The notes beneath the pieces were generated by a model. That model searched no databases and was not told the DNA's origin. It worked only from the letters and a program-made list of their open reading frames with translations. The position numbers were made by a program, and so were the translations under genes. From Rhizobacter sp. Root1221 (lineage in GTDB: Bacteria; Pseudomonadota; Gammaproteobacteria; Burkholderiales; Burkholderiaceae_C), in contig NZ_LMDI01000009.1 in the NCBI RefSeq assembly GCF_001425785.1, positions 62,001 through 126,000 on the forward strand: a stretch of 64,000 nucleotides of DNA. The letters run 5' to 3'. How positions within the stretch are numbered: position 1 is the first letter of the stretch; the number at the start of each line of letters is the position of its first letter. This document shows positions 56,085-64,000 of the stretch, piece after piece.

Positions 56085-56696
56085 ATGAACAGGCTTCTCG
56101 TGAGCTGGCGAACCGTGGGCTGGCAACGCGCCCGGGCCTGTTGGGGGCTGGTCTGGTGGGTGTCCCTGGTGTCGGGGGCCGCGTGGGCCGACGATCGCCC
56201 CATCGACCCGTCCGCCGACAGCGCCATGAGCGAGCTGCGGGTCAAGGCCGCGTACCTGTACAAGTTCGGGGCGTTCGTCCAATGGCCGGACCGGGCCTTT
56301 GCCTCTGCCCATGCGCCCGTCGTGATCGGCGTGCTCGATGCCGACATGCTCGCCGACGAACTCTCGATGCTGATTGGCGGCCGCAGCGTGCAGGGCCGTT
56401 CCCTGGCCGTTCGCCGCCTCCGCAATGGCGACAGCCTGGCGGGCATCCACATGCTGTTCATGGGCCATCCCGCCGACGGCCGTACGGCCGTGTGGTTGGC
56501 CGCGGCCCGGGGGCGGCCGGTGTTGACCGTGACCGACCAGGCCCAGCCGGCCGTGGCCGGCACCATGATCAACTTCGTGCACGACGGCGGCCGGGTCCGG
56601 TTCGACGTGTTCCCGAAGGCGGCCGAGCGGGCGAGCCTCGGCATCAGCGCACGCCTGCTGGTCGTTGCGCGCCGCGTGGAACCTGGCGCACCGTGA
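56085..56696 (+). CDS. YfiR-family periplasmic protein
   Basis: 203 residues, exported (signal ending VSGAAWADD). The YfiR (DUF4154) domain is clear: ELRVKAAYLYKFGAFVQWPD, VIGVLDADMLADELSMLIGG, RSVQGRSLAVRRL, HMLFMGH, RPVLTVTDQAQPAVAGTMIN and VRFDVFPKAAERASLGISAR. In Pseudomonas YfiR inhibits the diguanylate cyclase YfiN across the membrane. Here the next gene, 10 bases downstream, is a hybrid histidine kinase with a CHASE8-like sensor, so YfiR probably gates that kinase. The second conserved Cys pair of some relatives is absent. Confidence 0.88.
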   Translation: MNRLLVSWRTVGWQRARACWGLVWWVSLVSGAAWADDRPIDPSADSAMSELRVKAAYLYKFGAFVQWPDRAFASAHAPVVIGVLDADMLADELSMLIGGRSVQGRSLAVRRLRNGDSLAGIHMLFMGHPADGRTAVWLAAARGRPVLTVTDQAQPAVAGTMINFVHDGGRVRFDVFPKAAERASLGISARLLVVARRVEPGAP

Positions 56697-56706
56697 GGTC
56701 CGTGGC

Positions 56707-58716
56707 ATGACCCCGCCCATGCAGCGCACCGTGAGCCGCAAGCTGCTCAGCGTGGCGCTGCTCACCACGCTGGTGGCGGTGGTGCTGGCCATTGCCGCGA
56801 TCAGCGCCTATTTCCTTCGGGCCGACTACCGCAACCTCGCCGCGGATTTGCGCACCCAGGCCGAACTCGTCGGCCACATGAGCGCCCCCGCGCTGGCGTT
56901 CCACGACCGCACGCTGGCGCGCAACAACCTGAACCTGCTGCGGCTGCGGCCCGAGGTGTTGTCCGCCATCATCTACGACGCCGAAGGCCGCGTCTTTGCC
57001 TCCTACACCGCGCCGAACCAGGCCTTGCGCCAGCCGGCCACGCTGGAGGGCGACACCGTGCGGATGGACGGCAACGAGCTGTCCGTGTTCACGCGCATCG
57101 TGCAGGACCAGGAGATGCTCGGCACCGTCCACCTGCGCGTGGACCACGAGCTGTTCGACCGGCTGATCGGCCTCGGTGGCATCGGTGCCCTCGTGACGGT
57201 GCTGGCGATGGGGGTGGCCTACCTGCTGTCCACGCGGCTGCAGAAGGTGGTGACGGCGCCCATCCTGTCCATCGCCGACATCGCGCGCGGCGTGGTCGAG
57301 CGCCGCGACTACTCCCGCCGTGCCCAGAAGGTCAGCGACGACGAGGTGGGCATGCTCGCCGACTCGTTCAACGACATGCTGAGCGAGATCCAGAAGCGCA
57401 CCGAGGAACTGGAACGATCGAACCACGACACCGAGCGGGAGGTGGCCGAGCGCGGCCGCGCGCAGCAGGAGGTGATGCGGCTGAACACCGAACTCGAGCT
57501 GCGCGTGCGCGAACGCACGCTGCAGCTCGAGGCCAGCAACGACCAGTTGAGCGTGGCCAAGGCCGTGGCGGACGAGGCGAACCAGGCGAAGTCGGAGTTC
57601 CTCTCCAGCATGAGCCACGAACTGCGCACGCCGCTGAACGCGATCCTCGGGTTCGCGCAGCTGCTCGACAGCGATTCGATGCCCGTCAGCCCGGAGAAGC
57701 GGCACGAGTACCTCGCGCACATCCTGAAGGCCGGCAAGCACCTGCTGGTGCTGATCAACGAGGTGCTCGACCTGGCCAAGGTGGAGTCCGGCACGCTGTC
57801 GCTGTCGCTCGAACCAGTGAACCTGGCCGACGTGTTCCGCGAGTGCCGCGAGATGATCGAGCCCACGGCGGTGCAGCGGCGCGTGCGCCTGGTGTTCACG
57901 CCCCCCGCGACCCTGAACGTGGTGGCCGACCGCACGCGGTTGAAGCAGGTGCTGCTGAACCTGCTGTCGAATGCGGTGAAGTACAACCGCGAAGGCGGGT
58001 CGGTGGTGGTGGGCGCGGCACCGGCGGGCGTGTGCCAGGTGCGGGTGTCGGTGCAGGACACCGGCAAGGGCCTCGATCGCCACCAGCAGTCGCTGCTGTT
58101 CCAGCCCTTCAACCGCCTGGGCCAGGAGGCCGGGCCCGAGGAGGGCACCGGCATCGGCCTCGTGCTCACGAAACGCCTGGTGGAGCTGATGGGCGGCCAG
58201 ATCGGCCTGTCGAGCACGGTGGATGTGGGCAGCGTGTTCTGGTTCGAACTCGATGCCAGCGCTGGTGTGGCGCGGGCGCCGTCCAGCGGCGATGACCTCG
58301 GTGCCGATGACGGCCTCGCGATGGTGGTGCTGCCCGACGGCGTGAAGACCGTGCTGTATGTCGAGGACAACCCGGCCAACCTGCGGCTGGTGGAGGAGAT
58401 CGTGGCGCTGCGCACCGACCTGCGCCTGATCTCCGCGGCCGACGGCGGGCTCGGGGTCACGATGGCGCAGTCGCATGCGCCGGCCGTGGTGCTGATGGAC
58501 CTCAACCTGCCCGGCATCGGGGGGCTGGATGCGCTCAAGATGCTGCGCCGCGACCCGCGCACCGCACACATCCCGGTGATCGCGCTGACGGCCAATGCGA
58601 TGCCGCGCGATGTGGAAAGCGGGCTCGCCCAGGGCTTCTTCCGCTACCTCACGAAACCGCTCGACGTGCGGAAGTTCCTCGAGGCCCTCGACGCGGCACT
58701 TGCCGAGGTGTCCTAG
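56707..58716 (+). CDS. Hybrid histidine kinase with CHASE8-like sensor and receiver
   Basis: Inner-membrane sensor kinase of 669 residues. ATG at 56707 follows GAGG. Transmembrane helix 1 at about 13-35, periplasmic CHASE8-like domain (LAADLRTQAELVGHMSAPAL), helix 2 at about 155-178, HAMP, a coiled coil (about 235-290), HisKA with the phospho-His in SMSHELRTPLNAIL (about 300), HATPase with N box LNLLSNAVKYNREGG and G box DTGKGL, and EGTGIGLVLTKRLVELMGG. The C-terminal receiver (about 547-665) has the acceptor Asp in VVLMDLNLPGIGG and Lys in LTKPLD. It is coupled to the YfiR gene. No phosphotransfer protein or further output gene is adjacent. Confidence 0.9.
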   Translation: MTPPMQRTVSRKLLSVALLTTLVAVVLAIAAISAYFLRADYRNLAADLRTQAELVGHMSAPALAFHDRTLARNNLNLLRLRPEVLSAIIYDAEGRVFASYTAPNQALRQPATLEGDTVRMDGNELSVFTRIVQDQEMLGTVHLRVDHELFDRLIGLGGIGALVTVLAMGVAYLLSTRLQKVVTAPILSIADIARGVVERRDYSRRAQKVSDDEVGMLADSFNDMLSEIQKRTEELERSNHDTEREVAERGRAQQEVMRLNTELELRVRERTLQLEASNDQLSVAKAVADEANQAKSEFLSSMSHELRTPLNAILGFAQLLDSDSMPVSPEKRHEYLAHILKAGKHLLVLINEVLDLAKVESGTLSLSLEPVNLADVFRECREMIEPTAVQRRVRLVFTPPATLNVVADRTRLKQVLLNLLSNAVKYNREGGSVVVGAAPAGVCQVRVSVQDTGKGLDRHQQSLLFQPFNRLGQEAGPEEGTGIGLVLTKRLVELMGGQIGLSSTVDVGSVFWFELDASAGVARAPSSGDDLGADDGLAMVVLPDGVKTVLYVEDNPANLRLVEEIVALRTDLRLISAADGGLGVTMAQSHAPAVVLMDLNLPGIGGLDALKMLRRDPRTAHIPVIALTANAMPRDVESGLAQGFFRYLTKPLDVRKFLEALDAALAEVS

Positions 58717-58717
58717 T

Positions 58718-59185
58718 CTAGAGGAACCGCTCGAGCATGCGCCGCGACGCCTTGTCGAGCGCGAAGCGGTCGCGGATCAGGAAGTGCACGCCGCGGTCGT
58801 CGGCCACGAGCAACGCATGGCCATCCAGCCGGCGGATGTTCTCTTCCACCTCCAGCACCAGGCGCGTGTCGCCGCGGTCGGTTTCGACGTCCCACGTGGT
58901 GGGGGTGGCATAGGTCGACACCGAGCGGATGCGGCGGATCTCCGGGGTGAACTCGCGTTGGGCGAGTTCGTCCTCGATCAGCCGGCGCGGTGCGTCGGCG
59001 AGTGCGCTGAGACGGTCGATCCAGGCGAGTTCGTGGCCGTCGGTGCCCATGAGGGACACCCCCTCGTCGGGAGCCCCGATGGGGAAGGCGCGCACGGGGA
59101 TGCAGTTCTCGGAGCGGTCGCCATTGGCGGCGATGTGCACCAGGTGCCCGTGGGCGTTGCGTTCGAGCTGGAAGTTGGGGTTCAT
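58718..59185 (-). CDS. DUF1854 protein, cyanophycin-locus type
   Basis: 155 residues, start at 59185 (NPNFQLERNAHGHLVHIAAN). The family pattern is visible in CIPVRAFPIGAPDEGVSLMG, DGHELAWIDRL, FTPEIRRIRSVSTYATPTTW and VHFLIRDRFALDKASRRMLE. DUF1854 proteins occur next to an ABC exporter and cyanophycin synthetases in betaproteobacteria, exactly as here (19 bases after the ABC gene). The role in cyanophycin metabolism is inferred from this association. Confidence 0.85.
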   Translation of the reverse strand: MNPNFQLERNAHGHLVHIAANGDRSENCIPVRAFPIGAPDEGVSLMGTDGHELAWIDRLSALADAPRRLIEDELAQREFTPEIRRIRSVSTYATPTTWDVETDRGDTRLVLEVEENIRRLDGHALLVADDRGVHFLIRDRFALDKASRRMLERFL

Positions 59186-59204
59186 GGGGCGGGACCTCGG
59201 ACGC

Positions 59205-61466
59205 TCAGGGGTTGCCGGCCGGGTGGGCCGCATGGGGGACGGGCAGCAGGGCAGGGGGATCGCTGCCGTCGTCGTCCACACGGCGCACCTGCGCTTCGTA
59301 CAGGCGCCAGTACGCGCCTTGCTTGGCCATCAGTTCGTCGTGCGGCCCAACCTCGACCACCTGGCCGCGGTCCATCACGACGAGCCGGTCGGCCTTGCGC
59401 AGCGTGGACAGGCGGTGGGCGATGGCGATGGTGGTGCGGCCCTGCACGAGGTTGTCGAGGGCCTTCTGGATTTCCTTCTCGGTCTCGGTGTCGACCGACG
59501 AGGTGGCCTCGTCGAGGATCAGCAGGCGTGGGTCGATCAGCAAGGCGCGGGCGATCGAGATGCGCTGGCGTTCACCGCCGGACAGGCCCTGGCCGCGTTC
59601 ACCCACGAGCGAGTCGTAGCCTTGTGGCAGGCGCAGGATGAACTCGTGTGCATGGGCTGCGCGTGCGGCGGCCACGATCTCGGCGCGCGTGGCATCGGGC
59701 CGGCCGTAGGCGATGTTCTCGGCGATGGTGCCGAAGAAGAGGAACGGCTCCTGCAGCACGAGGCCGATGTTGCGGCGGTAGTCGGAGACACCGTAGCTGC
59801 GGATGTCGTTGCCGTCCACGAAGATGGCGCCGTCGGACACGTCGTAGAAGCGGCAGATCAGGTTCACGAGCGTGCTCTTGCCCGAGCCGCTGTGGCCCAC
59901 GAGGCCGATCATCTCGCCCGGCCGGATGTCGAGGTTCAGGCCACGGATCACGCTGCGGTTGCCGTAGCGGAACCCGATGTCGCGCATCTCGATGCGGCCC
60001 TTCGCGTTGGCAAGGGGCACCGGGTTGGCGGGCTCGGGCACGTTGGACACGTGGTCGAGGATGTCGAAGATGCGCTTGGCACCGGAGGCCGCCTTCTGCG
60101 TGACCGACACGATGCGGCTCATCGAGTCGAGCCGCGTGTAGAAGCGGCCGATGTACGCGATGAATGCGGTGAGCACACCCACCGTGATCTGCTGGTGCGC
60201 CACGAGCCAGATGCCAAAGGCCCACACCACCAGCAGCCCGATCTCGGTCAGCAGCGACACGCTCGGCGAGAACAGCGACCAGGTCTTGTTGAGCTTGTCG
60301 TTGACCTCGAGGTTGTGCACGTTGGCCGTGCGGAAGCGCTGGGCCTCACGGCGTTCCTGTGCGAAGGCCTTCACCACGCGGATGCCCGGGATGGTGTCGG
60401 CCAGCACGTTCGTCACTTCGGACCACACACGGTCGATGCGCTCGAAGCCCGTGCGCAGGCGGTCGCGTACCTTGTGGATCATCCACGCGATGAAGGGCAG
60501 CGGCAGCAGCGTCACGAGCGCGAGCCACGGGTTGATGGAAAACAGGATCACGGCAGTCATCGTGATCGTCAGGACGTCGGTGGCGAAGTCGAGGGCGTGC
60601 AGCGACAGGAACACGCAGATGCGGTCGGTCTCGGAGCCGATGCGGGCGATCAGGTCGCCGGTGCGCTTGCCGCCGAAGTAGTCGAGCGACAGCTTCAGCA
60701 GGTGGTCGTAGGTGGTGGTGCGCAGGTCAGCGCCGATGCGTTCCGACACGAGCGCGAGCAAGTAGGTGCGGGCCCAGCCGAGGCCCCAGGCCGCGAGCGC
60801 GGCGCCGAGCAACCCGACCAGGTAGAGCGCGACCTTCCACGGGTCGATCTGCTGACCGTTCTGGAACGGGATCAGCACGTCGTCCATCAGCGGGATGGCG
60901 AGGTACGGGGGCACCAGCGTGGCGGCCGTGGACGCGAGGGTCAGGCCGAAGCCGGCGGCAAGCTGGTTGCGGTAGGGGCGTGCGAAACGCCACAACCGGA
61001 GCAGCACCCAGGTGGACGGGACCGGTTCGGGCTCGTTGGAGAACGAAGTTTCTTCATCGGCCTCGGTGGGTTCCGAGGTGCGCCCGGCGCGAAAACTTTC
61101 GATGCATCCCTCGAATGTTTTCAAAAATTTAAGTGACTGGGTGTGAGCGCCCAACGTGAACCGCCACGTGGCCAGGCGCGTTGAAGGGTCGAGCAGTTCG
61201 AGTGTGCCGACGCCGGCATGGTCGAACGCACGCATCGAGAGGTTGTGCGACAGCGGCCAGGCCGTCCACGTGTCGCCGTTCGGCGACAGGCTGAGGATGC
61301 GGTGGTCAGTGAGGACAACGAGTCCGTGTGCAAAGCGCAGCGAGGGATCGAGGTCAACCGCCAGCGTCGCCAACACGTTCTCATTCGTTGCGAGCTGTGC
61401 TCGCAGGGCCGCCTGGATCAACTCAGTGCGGGCTTCCAACGTCAGAACGGAATCGAGTAGTGGCAT
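59205..61466 (-). CDS. Cyanophycin-locus ABC exporter (fused transmembrane and ATPase domains)
   Basis: 753 residues. The first about 150 residues form a PH-like (YokE/bPH) domain (HGLVVLTDHRILSLSPNGDT). Six transmembrane helices lie in about 170-440. The ATPase part has Walker A GLVGHSGSGKSTLVNL (about 525), signature GQGLSGGERQRISIAR, Walker B LLILDEATSSVDTETE and H-loop IAIAHRLSTL. It is divergent from cphA' and followed by DUF1854. The half-transporter works as a homodimer. What it moves (a dipeptide, arginine or aspartate derivative) is unknown. Confidence 0.88.
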   Translation of the reverse strand: MPLLDSVLTLEARTELIQAALRAQLATNENVLATLAVDLDPSLRFAHGLVVLTDHRILSLSPNGDTWTAWPLSHNLSMRAFDHAGVGTLELLDPSTRLATWRFTLGAHTQSLKFLKTFEGCIESFRAGRTSEPTEADEETSFSNEPEPVPSTWVLLRLWRFARPYRNQLAAGFGLTLASTAATLVPPYLAIPLMDDVLIPFQNGQQIDPWKVALYLVGLLGAALAAWGLGWARTYLLALVSERIGADLRTTTYDHLLKLSLDYFGGKRTGDLIARIGSETDRICVFLSLHALDFATDVLTITMTAVILFSINPWLALVTLLPLPFIAWMIHKVRDRLRTGFERIDRVWSEVTNVLADTIPGIRVVKAFAQERREAQRFRTANVHNLEVNDKLNKTWSLFSPSVSLLTEIGLLVVWAFGIWLVAHQQITVGVLTAFIAYIGRFYTRLDSMSRIVSVTQKAASGAKRIFDILDHVSNVPEPANPVPLANAKGRIEMRDIGFRYGNRSVIRGLNLDIRPGEMIGLVGHSGSGKSTLVNLICRFYDVSDGAIFVDGNDIRSYGVSDYRRNIGLVLQEPFLFFGTIAENIAYGRPDATRAEIVAAARAAHAHEFILRLPQGYDSLVGERGQGLSGGERQRISIARALLIDPRLLILDEATSSVDTETEKEIQKALDNLVQGRTTIAIAHRLSTLRKADRLVVMDRGQVVEVGPHDELMAKQGAYWRLYEAQVRRVDDDGSDPPALLPVPHAAHPAGNP

Positions 61467-61650
61467 GGTGATGATGTCGTACCGCGGGGCAGCTCAAGGG
61501 TCCACCTTCCGAGGCGGGGTCGGGAATTCTCGCCGAAGCGCGCCGTTTCGTGTTTCATCGGAAGGGGCTGGGCATTTCCATACGGCGCACAATTGCGGGC
61601 TGGACCGGATCCTGCCGGTCGTGACCCTATTGCCGAAAAAACCGCCCAAA

Positions 61651-63861
61651 ATGACGAAGAAGGCCGACATCCAGCTGCAGCGCATCCGGTACCTGCGGGG
61701 CCCCAACATCTGGACCTACCGTCCGGTGCTGGAGGTCTGGCTCGATCTGGGCGAGCTGGAGGACCACCCCTCCAACCAACTGCCCGGCTTCAACGAGCGC
61801 CTGCTGAAGATGCTGCCCGCGCTGTTGGAGCATCACTGCGGTGTCGGTGAACGCGGTGGTTTCATCCAGCGCCTCGAAGGTGGCACCTGGGCCGGCCACA
61901 TCCTCGAACACGTGGTCATCGAACTGCTGAACCTCGCGCGCATGCCCACCGGCTTCGGCCAGACGCGCAGCACCTCGCAGCGCGGCGTGTACCGCATGGT
62001 GTTCCGCGCCCGCGACGAAAGCGTGGCCCGCACCGCGCTGGCCGAAGGCCACCGCCTGCTGATGGCCGCCATCAACAACGAACCGTTCGACGTCGACGCC
62101 GCCGTGGCGCGCCTGTGCGAGAAGGTCGACGACTGCTACCTCGGCCCCAGCACCGCGCACATCGTCGGCGCCGCCACCGACCGCGGCATCCCGCACATCC
62201 GCCTGAACGCCGGCAACCTCGTGCAGCTCGGCTATGGCGCCAGCCAGCGCCGCATCTGGACGGCCGAGACCGAGCTCACCAGCGCCATCGCCGAAGGCAT
62301 CGCAGGCGACAAGGACCTCACGAAGAAGCTGTTGTCGTCCGTCGGCGTGCCGGTGCCCGAGGGCCAGGTGGTCGCGTCGGCCGCCGAAGCATGGGAAGCC
62401 GCACAAGACATCGGCCTGCCCGTCGTCGTCAAGCCCACCGACGGGAACCACGGCCGCGGCGTCACGATGGACCTGAGCCTTCAGGCCGACATCGAAGCCG
62501 CGTTCGACGTGGCCAGCAAACACGGCAGCGAAGTGATCGTCGAGCGTTTCGTGCGTGGCAACGAACACCGCTTGCTGGTGGTGGGTGGCCGTGTGGTGGC
62601 CGCCGCCCGCGGCGAGATCGCGTGGGTCACCGGCGACGGCGTGTCCACCGTCGAGAAGCTCGTCGACGAGCAGCTCAACACCGACCCGCGCCGTGGCCTG
62701 AACGAAGACTTCCCGCTCAACCTCCTGGTGCTGGCCGAAGACGAAGCCGTGCTGCTCGACCTGCAGCGCCAGGGCCTGTCGCCCCAGGCCGTGCCGGCGG
62801 CGGGCCGCCAGGTGCTGATCCAGCGCAACGGCAACGTCGCCATCGACTGCACCGATCAGGTGCACCCCGATGTCGAACACGCCGTGGCACTCGCCGCGCG
62901 GGTGGTGGGCCTCGACATCGCCGGGGTCGACGTGGTGGCCGAAGACATCTCCAAGCCGCTCGCCGAACAGCGCGGCGCGGTGGTCGAGGTCAATGCGGGC
63001 CCGGGCCTGCTGATGCACCTGAAGCCGGCCGTGGGGTCGCCCCGCCCGGTGGGCCGTGCCATCGTCGACCACCTGTTCCCGGAAACGGAAACCGGTGCCG
63101 GCCGCATTCCCATCATCGGCGTGGCCGGTTCGCAAGACACCCAGACCATCTCCCGCCTCGTGGCGTGGCTCGTGCACCTGAGCGGCCGCCGCGTGGGCCT
63201 CGCCTGCCGCGATGGCCTGTTTCTCGACCGCCGCCGTGTCGAATCCACCGACTCGGCCCGCTTCGAGCCGGCCCACCGCCTGCTGATCAACCGCGCGGTG
63301 CAGGCCGCCGTGATCGAAAACGGCGCCGAATCCATCCTGCGCGACGGCCTGGCCTACGACCGTTGCCACATCGGCGTGGTCACCGATTTCGAAGGTTGGA
63401 AGTCCCTCGCCCACCACGACGTGAACGAGGCCGACCAGATGGTCAAGGTGCTGCGCACGCAGGTCGACGTGGTGCTGCCCGACGGCGTGGCCGTGCTGCA
63501 CGCCGCCGATGCCCGCGTGGCCGACCTGGCCTCGCTGTGCGACGGCTCCGTCATCCTCTATGCCCTCGACGGCAAGAACGAGAAGCTGGCCGCGCACCGC
63601 GCCGAAGGCGGCCGGGTCGCCTTCATGCGCGACGATCACGTCGTGCTGGCCACCGGCCACAGCGAAACGGTCATGAGCAACCTGCGCCGCACCCGGGTGC
63701 GCAACGACGAGCAGGGCCTGGCCCGCCAGCGTGTGCAACTCGCCGCGGTGACCACGGCCTGGGCCATGGGCATCTCGCTCGACCTCGTGGCCGCCGGCAT
63801 CGAGACGTTCGACTGGGACCTGCGCCAGCCGCGCCCCGCCGTGGCCAAGGCCGTCCGCTGA
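61651..63861 (+). CDS. cphA': Cyanophycin synthetase homologue with degenerate Mur-ligase P-loop (CphA')
   Basis: 736 residues. The start at 61651 gives TKKADIQLQRIRYLRGPNIW. The N-terminal domain and ATP-grasp are intact (LPVVVKPTDGNHGRGVTMDL near 255, VVEVNAGPGLLMHLKP near 440). In the C-terminal Mur-ligase-like part the expected P-loop (G.TGTNGKTT in CphA) is replaced by IIGVAGSQDTQTISRL, without the Gly-Lys-Thr, and the protein is shorter than CphA (about 870). So it can probably activate only one of the two amino-acid additions, or has a helper role. The complete-type cphA starts 66 bases downstream; an ABC/DUF1854 pair is divergent. Confidence 0.88.
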   Translation: MTKKADIQLQRIRYLRGPNIWTYRPVLEVWLDLGELEDHPSNQLPGFNERLLKMLPALLEHHCGVGERGGFIQRLEGGTWAGHILEHVVIELLNLARMPTGFGQTRSTSQRGVYRMVFRARDESVARTALAEGHRLLMAAINNEPFDVDAAVARLCEKVDDCYLGPSTAHIVGAATDRGIPHIRLNAGNLVQLGYGASQRRIWTAETELTSAIAEGIAGDKDLTKKLLSSVGVPVPEGQVVASAAEAWEAAQDIGLPVVVKPTDGNHGRGVTMDLSLQADIEAAFDVASKHGSEVIVERFVRGNEHRLLVVGGRVVAAARGEIAWVTGDGVSTVEKLVDEQLNTDPRRGLNEDFPLNLLVLAEDEAVLLDLQRQGLSPQAVPAAGRQVLIQRNGNVAIDCTDQVHPDVEHAVALAARVVGLDIAGVDVVAEDISKPLAEQRGAVVEVNAGPGLLMHLKPAVGSPRPVGRAIVDHLFPETETGAGRIPIIGVAGSQDTQTISRLVAWLVHLSGRRVGLACRDGLFLDRRRVESTDSARFEPAHRLLINRAVQAAVIENGAESILRDGLAYDRCHIGVVTDFEGWKSLAHHDVNEADQMVKVLRTQVDVVLPDGVAVLHAADARVADLASLCDGSVILYALDGKNEKLAAHRAEGGRVAFMRDDHVVLATGHSETVMSNLRRTRVRNDEQGLARQRVQLAAVTTAWAMGISLDLVAAGIETFDWDLRQPRPAVAKAVR

Positions 63862-63926
63862 ATCCTGCCTGACCTCCGCGCACCGCGAAGAAACGAACCA
63901 AAAGAACACCCGAAAGCATCGACACG

Positions 63927-64000
63927 ATGGAAGTTTCCCGCACGCGGGCCCTGCGCGGCCCGAACCTCTGGAGCCGGCACACTGCGATCGAGGCGATCGT
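63927..64000 (+). CDS. cphA: Cyanophycin synthetase, 5' end only
   Basis: Starts at ATG 63927 and runs off the window. The 24 visible residues, MEVSRTRALRGPNLWSRHTA and a few more, match the CphA N-terminus (R.LRGPN.WS). It follows cphA' by 66 bases in the same orientation, the usual cphA'-cphA order in Burkholderiales. CphA polymerises Asp and Arg to cyanophycin. Confidence 0.8.
   Translation, partial: MEVSRTRALRGPNLWSRHTAIEAI

Noticed and set aside
56644-58569. 641-codon minus-strand frame across the hybrid kinase
   Set aside because: Shadow of a clear histidine kinase.
61627-63909. 760-codon minus-strand frame across cphA'
   Set aside because: Mirror of the cphA' reading frame; His/Gly/Val-rich, no motif.

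Overview
High-GC, densely coded chromosomal DNA from a Gram-negative bacterium, most likely a betaproteobacterium of the order Burkholderiales (Rhizobacter/Piscinibacter-like). This placement is inferred from gene content: Burkholderia-type porin, Bug/TctC binding protein, HexR-controlled Entner-Doudoroff genes, and a cphA'/cphA pair with DUF1854 and ABC partners. No rRNA, tRNA, CRISPR array, prophage or complete insertion sequence was seen.

Layout. (1) 1-12.6 kb is a polysaccharide and accessory region: the 3' part of a GH74 xyloglucanase-like gene behind a Pro-Ala linker, an NADPH:quinone-reductase-like gene, a secreted lipoprotein with a glycosidase-like look, an alginate-lyase/LamG lipoprotein, and a large regulator with two winged helices and a TPR-like middle. 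Between them lie decayed pieces (SnoaL-like, alpha/beta hydrolase, IS1182-type transposase, SGNH esterase). (2) 12.9-20.4 kb is a minus-strand operon: tetR, ABC binding protein, ATPase, two permeases, cyclase-family hydrolase, porin, fumarylacetoacetase. Three 16-bp palindromes lie upstream of tetR. (3) 20.6-26.35 kb holds pgl-hexR divergent from edd-eda-zwf, with two 15-bp HexR-type operators between them. (4) 26.4-31.3 kb holds hscC (Hsp70) followed by two tandem J-like membrane proteins. (5) 31.4-43.2 kb holds a ClpP/SppA-like membrane protein, a LysE exporter, an ada / 2OG-oxygenase / alkB / MFS cluster, a DUF3096 mini-protein, a DegP-type protease, a GAF-repeat protein, a CruF-like protein with an MpaB-family oxygenase, and a 7TM GGDEF enzyme. 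(6) 43.2-48.1 kb holds a Bug/TctC binding protein with glucarate dehydratase, PhoX phosphatase and a DUF1304 protein. (7) 48.2-56 kb holds a SNF2 helicase, an EF-G paralogue with an elaborate leader, a small HTH protein, a second leader-like transcription unit, and rtcA behind two tiny genes. (8) 56-58.7 kb holds a YfiR protein and a hybrid histidine kinase. (9) 58.7-64 kb is a cyanophycin cluster: DUF1854, ABC exporter, cphA', and the first bases of cphA.

The most unusual element is the 51.16-51.54 kb leader of the EF-G paralogue. It holds two short ORFs, an intrinsic terminator, and a 9+5 bp hairpin that ends 3 bases before the GTG start, which is the layout of ribosome-sensing attenuation. 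A second unit at 54.02-54.28 kb has a sigma70-like promoter, a 41-codon ORF whose stop lies in a hairpin, and a perfect 12-bp terminator stem. A third observation is a shared CTTGAC-N7-TGACGG element upstream of both minus-strand carbohydrate lipoprotein genes, next to the double winged-helix regulator.
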